64,000 nt of DNA from contig JACQYB010000037.1 of the NCBI GenBank assembly GCA_016208415.1, forward strand, positions 83,798-147,797, in the 5' to 3' direction. How positions within the stretch are numbered: position 1 is the first letter of the stretch; every line of letters begins with the position of its first letter. Position numbers and translations under genes: made by a program. This document shows positions 25,938 to 35,380 of the stretch, in pieces. The DNA is from Betaproteobacteria bacterium (GTDB lineage: Bacteria; Pseudomonadota; Gammaproteobacteria; Burkholderiales; Rhodocyclaceae). The notes under the pieces were generated by a model that saw only the letters and a list, made by a program, of their open reading frames with translations, did not search any database and was not told the origin of the DNA.

Positions 25938-27278
25938 ATGACGCGGGGAGGCACATTGGCGGACGAAGCACCAAGATTCCTGGAGCGGCTTCGCACCGCG
26001 GGCATCGCGCCCGGGGACAGCGACGCCCAGCGGCTGAACAAGTCGCTGCTCATGTTCGCCACCGGCCTGGTGAGCGTGACCTCGATCCTGTGGCTGCTCA
26101 TCTACTGGGTGCTGGGGCTGCAGCTCTCCGCCACCGTTCCCTTCGCCTTCCAGTTGCTGCTGGCCGCCAACCTGGCCTGGTATCTCAAGAGCGGCAACTT
26201 CGAGTTGTTCCGGGTGGTGCAGTTGAGCCTGTTCCTCTACTTCCCCTTCGGCGTGCAACTGGCCATCGGCAACTTCGTCAGCGCCAGCGGCATCGTGCTG
26301 TGGGGGCTGCTGGCGCCGGTGGGCGCCATCCTGGTCATGGGCGCGCGGGAGTCGGTGCCCTGGTTCGTGGCTTACGTGTTCCTGGTGGCGCTGTCCGGCG
26401 TGCTGGACTACTTCAGCGCCCCGGCCCCGGGTCTTGCGGCGAGCCAGGCCGTACCCACCCACACCAGCGTGGTGTTCTTCCCGCTGAACTTCATCGCCGT
26501 GTCCACCATCGTCTATCTGCTGCTGCGCTTCTCCATGCAGGAGAAGCAGAAGGCCGAGGCGCGCATGCAGGAAGCCCACGACCTGCTGCAGCACGAGCAG
26601 GCGCGCTCCGAGCGGCTGCTGCTCAACGTCCTGCCCGCGCCCGTGGCCGAGCGCCTGAAGCGCGACGACAGCGTGATCGCCGACGGCTACGCCGACGTGA
26701 CGGTGATGTTCGCCGACATCGTGAACTTCACCCAGGTGGCCGAGGGCCTGGCGCCCAACCAGGTGTTCGCCCTGCTCAACGGCGTGTTCTCGCGCTTCGA
26801 CGAGATGTGCGAGCGCCTCGGCGTGGAGAAGATCAAGACCATCGGCGACGCCTACATGGTGGCGGGCGGCCTGCATCACGCGCGGCCCGACTATTCGGAC
26901 GCCGTGGCGCAAATGGCCCTGGAGATGCGCGAGGTGGCGGGCATGCGCCTGGCCCCGCACCTGCCGCGGCTGGAGATCCGCATCGGCATCGCCACCGGCC
27001 CCGTGGTGGCGGGCGTGGTGGGGCGCAAAAAGTTCATCTACGACCTGTGGGGCGACACCGTCAATCTCGCCAGCCGCATCAGCAGCGAATGCCCGCCCGG
27101 CCTCGTCCAGGTGGATAGCGTGACGTGGAAGCGCCTGCGCACCCGCTTCGACTTCCACGAACCCCAGATCCTGCAGCTCAAGGGCAAGGGCGCCATGCCG
27201 GTCTATCGCCTGGTGGGCCGCAGGCCCGACGCCGACGACGAGCGCGATGCGCCTCCCCCGGCGGCAGTTTCCTTGTAG
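25938..27278 (+). CDS. Membrane-bound class III adenylate cyclase
   Basis: 446-aa protein with about six N-terminal membrane helices (40-200), a coiled linker (200-240) and a class III cyclase domain. Metal-binding aspartates are Asp260 (MFADIVNFT) and Asp304 (TIGDAYMVAGG). The lysine in EKIKTIGD and the aspartate in YDLWGDTVN favour ATP over GTP, so it should make cAMP. An alternative TTG start at 25956 has a perfect GGGGAGG upstream and would remove six residues. The membrane domain may sense an unknown signal. Confidence 0.9.
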   Translation: MTRGGTLADEAPRFLERLRTAGIAPGDSDAQRLNKSLLMFATGLVSVTSILWLLIYWVLGLQLSATVPFAFQLLLAANLAWYLKSGNFELFRVVQLSLFLYFPFGVQLAIGNFVSASGIVLWGLLAPVGAILVMGARESVPWFVAYVFLVALSGVLDYFSAPAPGLAASQAVPTHTSVVFFPLNFIAVSTIVYLLLRFSMQEKQKAEARMQEAHDLLQHEQARSERLLLNVLPAPVAERLKRDDSVIADGYADVTVMFADIVNFTQVAEGLAPNQVFALLNGVFSRFDEMCERLGVEKIKTIGDAYMVAGGLHHARPDYSDAVAQMALEMREVAGMRLAPHLPRLEIRIGIATGPVVAGVVGRKKFIYDLWGDTVNLASRISSECPPGLVQVDSVTWKRLRTRFDFHEPQILQLKGKGAMPVYRLVGRRPDADDERDAPPPAAVSL

Positions 27279-27324
27279 CCGGCGCGATGGACGGGGCGGG
27301 CCCCAGCCCGGCACCCGTCACCAC

Positions 27325-28614
27325 TCACACGACCTCGAAATCTGCCGCCACGCGCTCGGTGGTCGGCGCGCCCAGCCCGGCCTCCCGGGCGAAACCGGGC
27401 CAGTTTTCCACCGCCGCGCGCACGTCGGCCAGGATATCCCGCGCCCGGCGCACGCCAAAGCGATCCGCCTCCACCAGCAGATCCGCTCGGCCGATGGCGT
27501 CAAAGCGGCCGTTGACGCTCATCAGGTGCTGGTAGGTCCATTGGCCGAGGGGATTATGGGCATGGGTGAGGTCGTAGGCCGGGGCCAGTTCCCAGCGTCC
27601 GCCCTGCCTGAGGCGAAAGGCCTGGTTTTTGCTGTGATCGTCGCAATTGCGCGCCATGACGTTGAAGGCCATGCGCCGGAAGACCTGGCCGATGGCCTCG
27701 TCCCCCAGCCCGAGGCGGGCGACGACCATGAACAACTGGGCGTAGGCATGGGTGGCGCGCTGCTTGTAGTCCAGATGGTCCATGGCGCACAGCGTCTGCA
27801 CGTGATGGCGGACGGTTTCGCCGGCGACGGTGTCGCGGTCGAAGCGGCGCGTCATGAAGTGGGCACGGCCGCCTTCCTCCAGCAAGCGGCAGGGCATCAT
27901 GGTGATGCCGGCGGCGGCAGCCATGCGGTGATAGGCGTATTCGATGCGGCCGTAGTCGGCGCCGCCGCCCAGTTCCAGGTCCTCGCCCACGCCGTCGAAC
28001 TTGAGCAGCCAGTGCTCGAAGCCCGGGGCGGCGTCGAACTGGCCACTGCGAATCTCGCCGCTGGCCGTATTCCACGCCACCACGGCCTTGGCCCGCGCCC
28101 CGCCGGCTGAGGTGCCGACGCGGATGATGTTGGCCAGGGCCGCCTGCGCGTGGAGATCCCCGGCGATGTCGCCGTGGATCGCCCGGCGCGCGGCCTCCAC
28201 CAGGGATTTCATGCGCAGGGGTTCGGCGCTTTCCCGGTGCGAACCCCGCGCCGGCTTGAATTCCAGCGCCCCCATGCCACGCCGGCCCATGTAGGCCAGA
28301 CGGTCGAGAGTGGTGACGGCACGCCGTTCCACGCCGTGGCCGGCCATCCAGGCGTCGATGAGAGCGTTGCCGAAATCATCGGGCAGGGCGTCGGCCAGCA
28401 GACCGGGCAGGCGCTTGTAGCTCGGCTCGGGCAATTCGGGAAAGGCAAAGACGGGACGGGGATCGCCCAGCGGCATGGTCAGGGGTGCCAGTTCCGCGCC
28501 GCTGCGCCGCCACGCCGGATCGTAGGCGAAAACGTAACACCCCAGCCGCGGATCGGGTGCCACGGCGCCGACACGCCGGCCCCAGATGCGCACCTCGACG
28601 ACCGGGGTATCCAA
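27325..28614 (-). CDS. hipA: HipA-family toxin kinase
   Basis: 429-aa serine/threonine kinase-like toxin; characterised HipA phosphorylates GltX and triggers persistence. Conserved elements are GTSAGGARAKAVVAWN, HWLLKFDGV, EYAYHRMAAAAGI, the catalytic NVMARNCDDHSKN and metal-binding APAYDLTHAHN. The start codon is TTG, one base after the hipB stop, implying strong coupling to the antitoxin. Residues needed for activity look intact. Confidence 0.9.
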   Translation of the reverse strand: MDTPVVEVRIWGRRVGAVAPDPRLGCYVFAYDPAWRRSGAELAPLTMPLGDPRPVFAFPELPEPSYKRLPGLLADALPDDFGNALIDAWMAGHGVERRAVTTLDRLAYMGRRGMGALEFKPARGSHRESAEPLRMKSLVEAARRAIHGDIAGDLHAQAALANIIRVGTSAGGARAKAVVAWNTASGEIRSGQFDAAPGFEHWLLKFDGVGEDLELGGGADYGRIEYAYHRMAAAAGITMMPCRLLEEGGRAHFMTRRFDRDTVAGETVRHHVQTLCAMDHLDYKQRATHAYAQLFMVVARLGLGDEAIGQVFRRMAFNVMARNCDDHSKNQAFRLRQGGRWELAPAYDLTHAHNPLGQWTYQHLMSVNGRFDAIGRADLLVEADRFGVRRARDILADVRAAVENWPGFAREAGLGAPTTERVAADFEVV

Positions 28615-28615
28615 G

Positions 28616-28927
28616 TCAGCCGGCCTTGCGGGGGCGTCGCGCGCGCTGCGGCGGCCTGGATCGGCTCAACAGGGCCATGGGGTCCACCCCCGGCTGCGGC
28701 GCCAGCATGTCGATGCCGTCCAGACAGTCGAGCGCCTTCAATACCCGCAGCAGGGTCTCCACGGTGGATCCCCGCCCCGTCTCCAGACTGCGCAGCGCTT
28801 TCTCGGAGATGCCGGCCTTCTCGCTGGTGCTGCGCTGGTCCTGGTTACGGGACAGGCGTACCCGCCGCAACCGCTCGCCCAGAGCGACCTGAAGTTCTTG
28901 CGGAGTACTGAAACCAAGTGCAGACAT
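28616..28927 (-). CDS. hipB: HipB-like HTH antitoxin
   Basis: 103-aa XRE-family DNA-binding protein with an N-terminal helix-turn-helix (about residues 14-70, including ERLRRVRLSRNQDQ and EKAGISEKALRSLETG) and a basic C-terminal tail. It is immediately upstream of hipA and would repress the operon and neutralise HipA. Upstream is an AT-rich control region. Confidence 0.88.
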   Translation of the reverse strand: MSALGFSTPQELQVALGERLRRVRLSRNQDQRSTSEKAGISEKALRSLETGRGSTVETLLRVLKALDCLDGIDMLAPQPGVDPMALLSRSRPPQRARRPRKAG

Positions 28928-29092
28928 ACGGTCGTCTTGTGCCGTTTCAAAAACTGATGAGAGATCAAACAGCAGCTTCTTACCGCTTAAGTCTGTACCA
29001 TTAACAGCACTTGAGTCAATGGCCCAATATCGACCGTTTATAACTCTAACTGGTTACAAACGGCATGACGTTACCTGTTCTTGGCGAGCGTT
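28928..29092 (-). promoter_or_regulatory. AT-rich hipBA control region
   Basis: 165 bases noticeably richer in A+T than the surroundings, between the hipBA operon and the 3' end of the sensor kinase gene. It contains CCGTTT at 28942-28947 and 29034-29039 and its complement AAACGG at 29058-29063, the last two forming an inverted pair. These may be antitoxin operators. The E. coli HipB site (TATCC-N8-GGATA) was not found. Confidence 0.4.
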
Positions 29093-30853
29093 CTACACCC
29101 CAGACGCCTCGCGCACCAGTTCGATGCACACCCGTCCCGGCTCGTTGGCCGCCAGACGCAGGCGCAAGCCCTCGGACTCCGCCAGCCGCGCGGCCTGGAG
29201 CAGCCCGATGCCCAGTCCCGACTCCGAGGGCACCGGACCGTGGAAAAGCCGCGGCAACACCTCCGGCGGCACCGGAGCGCCGTCGTCGCATACCGCCAGC
29301 CGCAGCCGCGGGTGCGTCTGCAAGCTCACCCGTATGCGCGGCGGCGCCATGCCGGGCTGCTTGCCCAGGGCGTTGTGCATCAGGTTGTCGGCCACGCTGG
29401 CGAGCAAGCCCACCGGCGCCTGGGCCTCCCGGTTCACGTCCGCATCCTCGAACTCCACTCCGGGGAAGGCGTAACGGCGGCGCCATTCGTCCCACCACGG
29501 TCCCACGGCCGACCAGGCCACCGGCTCGTCGCCGGGGCGGCGCAGCTTCTCCAGCGTCAGGTGCAGGCGCTGCGTGATCACCGGAAGCTGGCGCCGCAGC
29601 ATGGCCTGGAAGCGTGGCGAGGCGTCCTCGCCCTCCTGCCCTGCCGCAAAGCAAAGCATGTTCAGCGACTGGAGCAGGTTCTTGACGTCGTGCGTGAGGC
29701 GCGCCCCGGTCTCGTGCACCGCCTGGACATAGCTCATCTGCTGCAACTGCTCCCCGCGCAGCTTGGCCAGGTGCAGCTCGCCCAGGATCTGCACCAGCAG
29801 CTTCACATGCCACACCAGGGCCGGACTCAGGGGCTCGCCGGAATACAGCACCATGCGCAGGCCCTGTCCCAGGAACTCGGCGCCCACGCCGCCCGCCTTG
29901 CCGAAGCTCCCACTGGCGCCGCCGGCCTCCCACTCGCCCCCGCGCACCCAGGGCAATGCGGCGATGGCGCCCTGGGCACGCCGCAGGAAGCCCTCGGCTC
30001 CCTGCTCCTGCAGCGAGGCCTCGGCGATCTGCGCCAGCGAGCGCTCAAAGGGCACACCGAAGGACATCACGTAGCGCGTCACCAGGGTGCCGATGCCGGA
30101 GAAGCCCAGTCGCGGCCGCCAAGCCCAGCCCAACACCAGCAACACCCCGGCCAGCGACAGGAGGGTCAGGATGAGCGACTCCACGTAGCCCTGCCCCAGC
30201 AGCAGCACGAAGGCGATGCTGCCCAGCACCAGCACCGCCAGCAGCAGGAAGAGGAAGACGCTGAAGAAGAAGTCGATGGCCTCGCGGCCGGTGTGGTCAC
30301 CGTCCTCGCCGGGCAGCAGGGCCATGAGGACCAGCGCCGCCGGCAGCGCCCAGGTCGTCACCAGCCCCACGCCCGCAGGCGGATGCAGCGCCGGCGGCAT
30401 GCCCTGGGGCGTGACCAGCAGCAGCAGCGCCGCCACCAGATAGCCCAGCGCCAGCAGGTAGAAAAGGCGCGTCCATCGCGCCTCGGCGAGAAACACCCGG
30501 CCGCCGATGATCGAGGCCATGAGCATGGTCCACATGGCCAGCAGCCACACATTGAGCCACAAGACCATGGCCGTCACCGCCGCCACGGTGAGGATCACCT
30601 CGCGCAGCGCCAGTTGACGCTGGCCGTGGATCAGCGGCTGCCACAGCAGGAACAGGCCCGCCTGGCCGATGAACAGCATGCGCCCCAGGAGACTGGCGGC
30701 GCCGCCTGCCGGCTCCTGCTCGAAAATCAGGTAGAGCAGCGCCAGTTGCCCCAGCAGCAGCCAGCGCCGGTGGCGTTCCAGGAAGGCGTGCAGGCGTGGG
30801 GTGCGCATCAGTTCCGTGGCCGCCGCGGGTCGGGGATGTCGAAATACGGACAC
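29093..30853 (-). CDS. Membrane sensor histidine kinase
   Basis: 586-aa kinase (GTG start; an ATG at 30808 would give 571 aa). The N-terminal half contains about six to eight hydrophobic helices. A cytoplasmic region follows, then the phospho-acceptor segment ETGARLTHDVKNLLQSL near residue 385, an N-box-like DNLMHNAL, and a G-box ESGLGIGLLQAARL in the HATPase domain. No response regulator is adjacent. It is divergent from a pilin-like gene, which could be a target (inference). Confidence 0.85.
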   Translation of the reverse strand: MSVFRHPRPAAATELMRTPRLHAFLERHRRWLLLGQLALLYLIFEQEPAGGAASLLGRMLFIGQAGLFLLWQPLIHGQRQLALREVILTVAAVTAMVLWLNVWLLAMWTMLMASIIGGRVFLAEARWTRLFYLLALGYLVAALLLLVTPQGMPPALHPPAGVGLVTTWALPAALVLMALLPGEDGDHTGREAIDFFFSVFLFLLLAVLVLGSIAFVLLLGQGYVESLILTLLSLAGVLLVLGWAWRPRLGFSGIGTLVTRYVMSFGVPFERSLAQIAEASLQEQGAEGFLRRAQGAIAALPWVRGGEWEAGGASGSFGKAGGVGAEFLGQGLRMVLYSGEPLSPALVWHVKLLVQILGELHLAKLRGEQLQQMSYVQAVHETGARLTHDVKNLLQSLNMLCFAAGQEGEDASPRFQAMLRRQLPVITQRLHLTLEKLRRPGDEPVAWSAVGPWWDEWRRRYAFPGVEFEDADVNREAQAPVGLLASVADNLMHNALGKQPGMAPPRIRVSLQTHPRLRLAVCDDGAPVPPEVLPRLFHGPVPSESGLGIGLLQAARLAESEGLRLRLAANEPGRVCIELVREASGV

Positions 30854-30975
30854 CTATGTCCAAACCGTGACGCAATGAACACCGAAAACGCGCAAAATGC
30901 CGCGCACTCGTCCGCGCCTTGCCTGGCACTGATCTTGCGGAGCATCATGTGGCTGAAAGAAAACGGAGATAAAAC

Positions 30976-31632
30976 ATGAGATCGCGGCAAACGGGATTCA
31001 CGCTGGTGGAGATCGCCATCGTCCTGGTCATCATCGGCCTGCTGCTGGGCGGCGTGCTGAAGGGCCAGGAGCTGATCAACAGTGCCAAAGTGAAGAGCAT
31101 GGTGGCGGATTTTCGCACGACATCGACGCTGGTCTATAGCTACCAGGACCGGTATCGGAGCATGCCGGGGGATCAGACCCAGGCGCAACTGAATGCGGCC
31201 TTCGGCGCCGGCGCAGCCACGGCAGCAACTGCAGGCACGCCGAACAACGGCGTCATCGACGGCAACTGGAACGATACCGGCGGCAGCGAGGCCTTCGTAC
31301 TGTGGCAGCACCTCCGCCTTTCCAACCTCGCCACAGGCACGACCGTCATCGGCGACGCCGCCTACCTGCCCCGCAACGCCGACGGCGGCCAGATCGGCGT
31401 GGAAAGCGGGGGCGCCGCCCCATACATCGCCGGAATGCGCGGCGCCTTCTACGTCTGCTCCGACCAGATCCTCGGGCGCTACGTGCGGCAGATCGACACC
31501 ACCATGGATGACGGCAACGCCAACAGCGGAGCGGTGCAGGCTGTCCCCACTGGATCGGGGCGCGGCACTGCCGGGACGGCCAGCGCCAACATCGTGGACA
31601 GCAACCGCTACATCGTCTGCGTGGCCTTCTGA
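30976..31632 (+). CDS. Type IV pilin-like / pseudopilin protein
   Basis: 218-aa protein with a prepilin peptidase site: six-residue basic leader MRSRQTG followed by FTLVEIAIVLVIIGLLLGGVL, the N-terminal assembly helix with Glu5. The C-terminal part is Gly/Asn/Thr-rich with two cysteines (YVCSDQ and IVCVAF), which could form the pilin disulfide loop. No assembly genes are nearby, so it must use a system encoded elsewhere. Confidence 0.88.
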   Translation: MRSRQTGFTLVEIAIVLVIIGLLLGGVLKGQELINSAKVKSMVADFRTTSTLVYSYQDRYRSMPGDQTQAQLNAAFGAGAATAATAGTPNNGVIDGNWNDTGGSEAFVLWQHLRLSNLATGTTVIGDAAYLPRNADGGQIGVESGGAAPYIAGMRGAFYVCSDQILGRYVRQIDTTMDDGNANSGAVQAVPTGSGRGTAGTASANIVDSNRYIVCVAF

Positions 31633-31638
31633 TCTCAT

Positions 31639-31697
31639 GTGGGAGCGGACTTGCCCGCGATGGCGGCGGTCGCTGTCGCGGGCAAGCCCGCTCCTAC
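31639..31697. repeat. REP-type palindrome
   Basis: Arms GTGGGAGCGG-CTTGCCCGCGA and the complementary TCGCGGGCAAG-CCGCTCC-AC face each other across 15 bases. This matches the REP family common in Pseudomonas and some other gammaproteobacteria. It sits right after the pilin gene and before the convergent antiporter, a usual REP position. Related copies are at 39827-39885 and 56411-56436. Confidence 0.8.
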
Positions 31698-31708
31698 TCC
31701 TCTGAATA

Positions 31709-33682
31709 TCACCCCTTCAGCAACCGCTCCTCCGCCTGCGCAATCTGCTCCGGCGTCCCCAGCAATACCACCACGTCCTCGCCCGCAAACCGCGTCTGCG
31801 GTTGCGGCTCCGGCGCGCGCACGCGATGGCGCCGCAGCGCCGTGACCTCCACGCCGAGATCCTTCAGCCCCAGTTCCGCGATGCTGCGCCCCACCGCGAA
31901 CGCGCCGGAGGTCAGCGCCACCGAGTGCAGCCGCGCCCGGCGCAGATCCTGGGCGGAATCCTCCCCCAGTTCCGGCGCGGCGCCGCGATAGATCCCCCGC
32001 AGCAGGTGATAGCGCTGGCCGCGGATCTCGCGCACGCGCCGCAACACCCGCGACAGCGGCACCCCCAGCAGCGCCAGGGCGTGGCTGGCCAGCATGATGG
32101 ACGATTCCAGCGCCTCGGGCACCACCTCGGCGGCACCGGCGGCGCTGAGCCGGTCGATGTCATCCTCGGTGGCTGTGCGCACCACCACCGGCACCTCGCG
32201 GCGCAACTCCTGCACCAGATGAAGGACGCGCTCGGCGGCACGGGTGTCGGCCATGGTGACGACCACCAGCGCGGCGCGCGCCAGCCCGGCGGCCAGCAGC
32301 GTCTCGCGCCGCCCGGCATCGCCGAACACCACCCGCTCCCCCGCCGCCGCGGCCTCGCGCACCCGCTCCGGGTCCAGGTCCAGGGCGATGTAGGGGATGT
32401 CCTCCTGATCCAGGAAGCGCGCCAGGTACTGGCCGTTGCGCCCGTAGCCGCAGACGATGGCATGGCGTTCCGTGGCCATGGACTGGGCGGCTATGCTGGT
32501 GAGCTGCATGGAGCGCAGCAGCCACTCGGAGGGCACCAGCCGCAGCACGATGCGGTCCGCGTACTGCGCCAGCAGCGGCGACAGCAGCATGGACAGCACC
32601 ATGGCCGCCAGCACGATCTGAAGGGTGCCGTCGGTGACCAGCCCGGCGGCGCCGATGAGCGCCATGAGCACGAAGCCGAACTCGCCGCCGGTGCACAGCC
32701 ACAGCGCCACCCGCAGCGCCGTGCCCGCGGCGGTACCGAACGCCCGCGACAGGGCAACGATGACGCCGAACTTGATGGCCAGCATCCCCGCCAGCGCCAG
32801 CAGCACCCACAACAGCTCCCGCACCACCAGGGCGAGGTCCAGCAACATCCCCACGGTGACGAAGAACAGGCCCATGAGCACGTCGCGGAACGGCTTGATG
32901 TCCTCCTCCACCTCGTAGCGGTATTCCGTCTCGGAGATCAGCATGCCGGCGAGGAAGGCGCCCAGCGCCAGCGACAGCCCGGCGAGCTGGGTGGCGAAAG
33001 CCAGTCCCAGGGTGATGAGCAGCACGTTGAGCATGAACAGCTCGGCGGAGCGGCGCCGCGCCACGAAACCGAACCAGCGGCGCATCAGCCGCGGCCCGAA
33101 GTAAAGGATGAGTGACAGCGCCACCACCGCCTTCACCGCCGCCAGGCCCAGCTCCATGGCGAGCTTGTCCGCCGGCTGGCCCAGCGCCGGGATCAGCACC
33201 AGGAAGGGCACCACCGCCAGGTCCTGGAACAGCAGCACCCCCATCACCTGGCGGCCGTGGGGCGACTCCAGCTCCATGCGCTCCACCAGCATCTTGGAGA
33301 GCACCGCCGTGGACGACATGGCGATGGCCCCGCCCAGGGCCAGGGCGCCGCGCCAGGACGCCACCGCCAGCAGCGCCATGGCCACGAACAGCGCCGAGGT
33401 CACCGCCACCTGGGCCAGCCCCAGCCCGAAGACGATGCGCTTCATGCTGAACAGCTTGGGCAGGGAAAATTCCAGGCCGATGGAGAACATCAGGAACACC
33501 ACGCCGAACTCGGCCAGGTGGCGCGTCTGGTCGGTGTCCGGCAGCACCCCCAGGGCATGGGGGCCGATGAGCGCCCCCACCATGAGGTAGCCTAGTACCG
33601 GCGGCAGGCCGACGAAGCGGAAGGCCACCACCACCAACACCGCCGCCGCCAGCAACACCAGCACCGCCTCCAGGGAACTCAT
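31709..33682 (-). CDS. CPA2 cation/proton antiporter with RCK domains (KefB/YbaL-like)
   Basis: 657-aa protein. About 12 helices of the CPA2 exchanger occupy residues 1-390, including GLEFSLPKLF and LLFQDLAVVPFL. An RCK-N (TrkA-N) NAD-binding domain starts at HAIVCGYGRNGQYLAR (about 418), and an RCK-C domain ends the protein. Start at MSSLEAVL; the longer frame begins with non-conserved residues. Likely K+ or Na+/H+ exchange. It is divergent from kdsD, an arrangement seen in other gammaproteobacteria. Confidence 0.9.
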   Translation of the reverse strand: MSSLEAVLVLLAAAVLVVVAFRFVGLPPVLGYLMVGALIGPHALGVLPDTDQTRHLAEFGVVFLMFSIGLEFSLPKLFSMKRIVFGLGLAQVAVTSALFVAMALLAVASWRGALALGGAIAMSSTAVLSKMLVERMELESPHGRQVMGVLLFQDLAVVPFLVLIPALGQPADKLAMELGLAAVKAVVALSLILYFGPRLMRRWFGFVARRRSAELFMLNVLLITLGLAFATQLAGLSLALGAFLAGMLISETEYRYEVEEDIKPFRDVLMGLFFVTVGMLLDLALVVRELLWVLLALAGMLAIKFGVIVALSRAFGTAAGTALRVALWLCTGGEFGFVLMALIGAAGLVTDGTLQIVLAAMVLSMLLSPLLAQYADRIVLRLVPSEWLLRSMQLTSIAAQSMATERHAIVCGYGRNGQYLARFLDQEDIPYIALDLDPERVREAAAAGERVVFGDAGRRETLLAAGLARAALVVVTMADTRAAERVLHLVQELRREVPVVVRTATEDDIDRLSAAGAAEVVPEALESSIMLASHALALLGVPLSRVLRRVREIRGQRYHLLRGIYRGAAPELGEDSAQDLRRARLHSVALTSGAFAVGRSIAELGLKDLGVEVTALRRHRVRAPEPQPQTRFAGEDVVVLLGTPEQIAQAEERLLKG

Positions 33683-33871
33683 GGGCGCGGCTCCCGGGAG
33701 CACCCTGCAAGTCCACGGGACACCCATGCCGCGCACAGGCGCACCCCCTTCGCGGCGGCGGCGCGGGCACGGATGCGGCGGCTCGGGTGCAGCGGGCAGA
33801 TCATCGGAGCGGTCGGGGCAAAGGGGGAGGGTTTGTTATACTTTCCGCCCGATGATAAGGGCAAGCACCCG

Positions 33872-34855
33872 ATGAAACAAACGCGCGCCACGGCCACCAC
33901 CCTCGAACTCGCACGCCGCGTGCTGCGCATCGAGGCCGACGCTGTGGCTGCCCTGGCGGACCGGATCGACGGCGAGTTCCTGCGCGCCGTGGACCTCATC
34001 CTGGCCTGCAGCGGCCGCGTGGTCGTCAGCGGCATCGGCAAGTCCGGCCACGTCGCCCGCAAGCTTGCCGCCACCCTGGCCAGCACCGGCACCCCCGCCT
34101 ACTTCGTGCATGCCGCCGAGGCCGCCCACGGTGACCTCGGCATGATCACCGGCCATGACGTGCTCATCACCCTGTCGAACTCCGGCGAGAGCGACGAACT
34201 GCTGACCATCGTGCCCCAGGTCAAGCGCCGCGGCGGCAAGCTCATCGCCATCACCGGCAACCCGGATTCCTCACTGGCGCGGGAGGCCGACGTCCATCTC
34301 GACGCCGCAGTGCAGACCGAAGCCTGCCCGCTGAACCTCGCCCCCACCGCCAGCACCACCGCGGCCCTGGCACTGGGCGATGCCCTGGCGGTGGCCCTGC
34401 TCGACGCCCGCGGCTTCACCGAGACGGATTTCGCCCGCTCCCATCCCGGCGGCGCGCTCGGCCGGCGCCTGCTCACCCACGTGCGCGACGTCATGCGCGC
34501 CGGCGAGGACATCCCGGTGGTGCGCGACGACGCCCTGCTGCCCCAGGCGCTGCTGGCGGTGACCCGCGGCGGCATGGGCATGACCGCCGTGCTGGATGCC
34601 GAGGGGCGCATCTGCGGCATCTTCACCGACGGCGACCTGCGCCGGGCACTGGAGAGCCTGGGCGACCTGCGCACCGTGCCGGTGTCCACCGTGATGACGC
34701 GCCACCCGCGCACCATCGGCCCCGATGCCCTGGCGGTGGAAGTGGTGGAAATGATGGAGACGCTGCGCATCAACCAGGTGCTGGTGGTGGACGAGGCCGG
34801 CCGCCTGGTAGGCGCGCTCAACACCCACGACCTGCTGCGGGCCCAGGTGATCTGA
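33872..34855 (+). CDS. kdsD: Arabinose-5-phosphate isomerase (KdsD)
   Basis: Converts ribulose-5-phosphate to arabinose-5-phosphate for Kdo synthesis. The 327 aa comprise a SIS domain (about 40-175; SGIGKSGHVARK and TLSNSGESDELL) and two CBS domains (about 205-327). A TATACT -10-like element is at 33837-33842. It overlaps kdsC by one base (TGATG). First gene of the Kdo/LPS-transport unit. Confidence 0.96.
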   Translation: MKQTRATATTLELARRVLRIEADAVAALADRIDGEFLRAVDLILACSGRVVVSGIGKSGHVARKLAATLASTGTPAYFVHAAEAAHGDLGMITGHDVLITLSNSGESDELLTIVPQVKRRGGKLIAITGNPDSSLAREADVHLDAAVQTEACPLNLAPTASTTAALALGDALAVALLDARGFTETDFARSHPGGALGRRLLTHVRDVMRAGEDIPVVRDDALLPQALLAVTRGGMGMTAVLDAEGRICGIFTDGDLRRALESLGDLRTVPVSTVMTRHPRTIGPDALAVEVVEMMETLRINQVLVVDEAGRLVGALNTHDLLRAQVI

Positions 34856-35376
34856 TGCGCGCGCTGGAGCGGGCCGCCGCACTGCGCCTCATGGCCTTCG
34901 ACGTGGATGGCGTGCTCACCGACGGCACGCTCTACTTCACCGCCGCCGGCGACGAAATGAAGGCCTTCTCCAGCCTGGACGGCCACGGCATCCGCATGCT
35001 CGCCGCGGCCGGCGTGGGCGTGGCCATCATCACCGGGCGCCGCTCCCGGGCGGTGGCGCTGCGCGCCGAAAACCTCGGCATCTCCCTGCTGGCCCAGGGC
35101 GTGGAGGACAAGCGCACCGTGCTGGGGGAAATGCTCTCGGCACAGGCACTGGACTTCCCCCAGGCCGGCTACATGGGCGACGACGTGGTGGATCTGCCGG
35201 TGCTGCTGGCCTGCGGCTTCTCCGCCACCGTGGCCGACGGCCACCCGCTGGTGCGCCGCCACGTGGATTACGTCGCCGCCGCCGGGGGCGGGCGGGGCGC
35301 CGTGCGCGAAACCTGCGAATTCATCCTGCGCGCCCAGGGCCGGCTGGACGCGCTCCTCGCCGGCTACCTGGCCTGA
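34855..35376 (+). CDS. kdsC: 3-deoxy-D-manno-octulosonate 8-phosphate phosphatase (KdsC)
   Basis: HAD-superfamily phosphatase removing phosphate from Kdo-8-P. The 173 aa contain the nucleophile motif FDVDGVLTDG near residue 14, the ITGRRS threonine motif and MGDDVVDLPVL near the end. It has a compact KdsC fold without a cap domain. Start overlaps the kdsD stop; lptC follows after 4 bases. Confidence 0.96.
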   Translation: MRALERAAALRLMAFDVDGVLTDGTLYFTAAGDEMKAFSSLDGHGIRMLAAAGVGVAIITGRRSRAVALRAENLGISLLAQGVEDKRTVLGEMLSAQALDFPQAGYMGDDVVDLPVLLACGFSATVADGHPLVRRHVDYVAAAGGGRGAVRETCEFILRAQGRLDALLAGYLA

Positions 35377-35380
35377 TCCC

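Noticed and set aside
25692..27314. A 540-codon open frame on the minus strand opposite the adenylate cyclase
   Set aside because: The composition (His/Gln/Gly-rich) and lack of domains mark it as antisense to the cyclase gene.
29081..30979. A 632-codon frame on the plus strand opposite the sensor kinase
   Set aside because: The kinase on the minus strand has the phospho-acceptor, N-box and G-box motifs; this frame has none.
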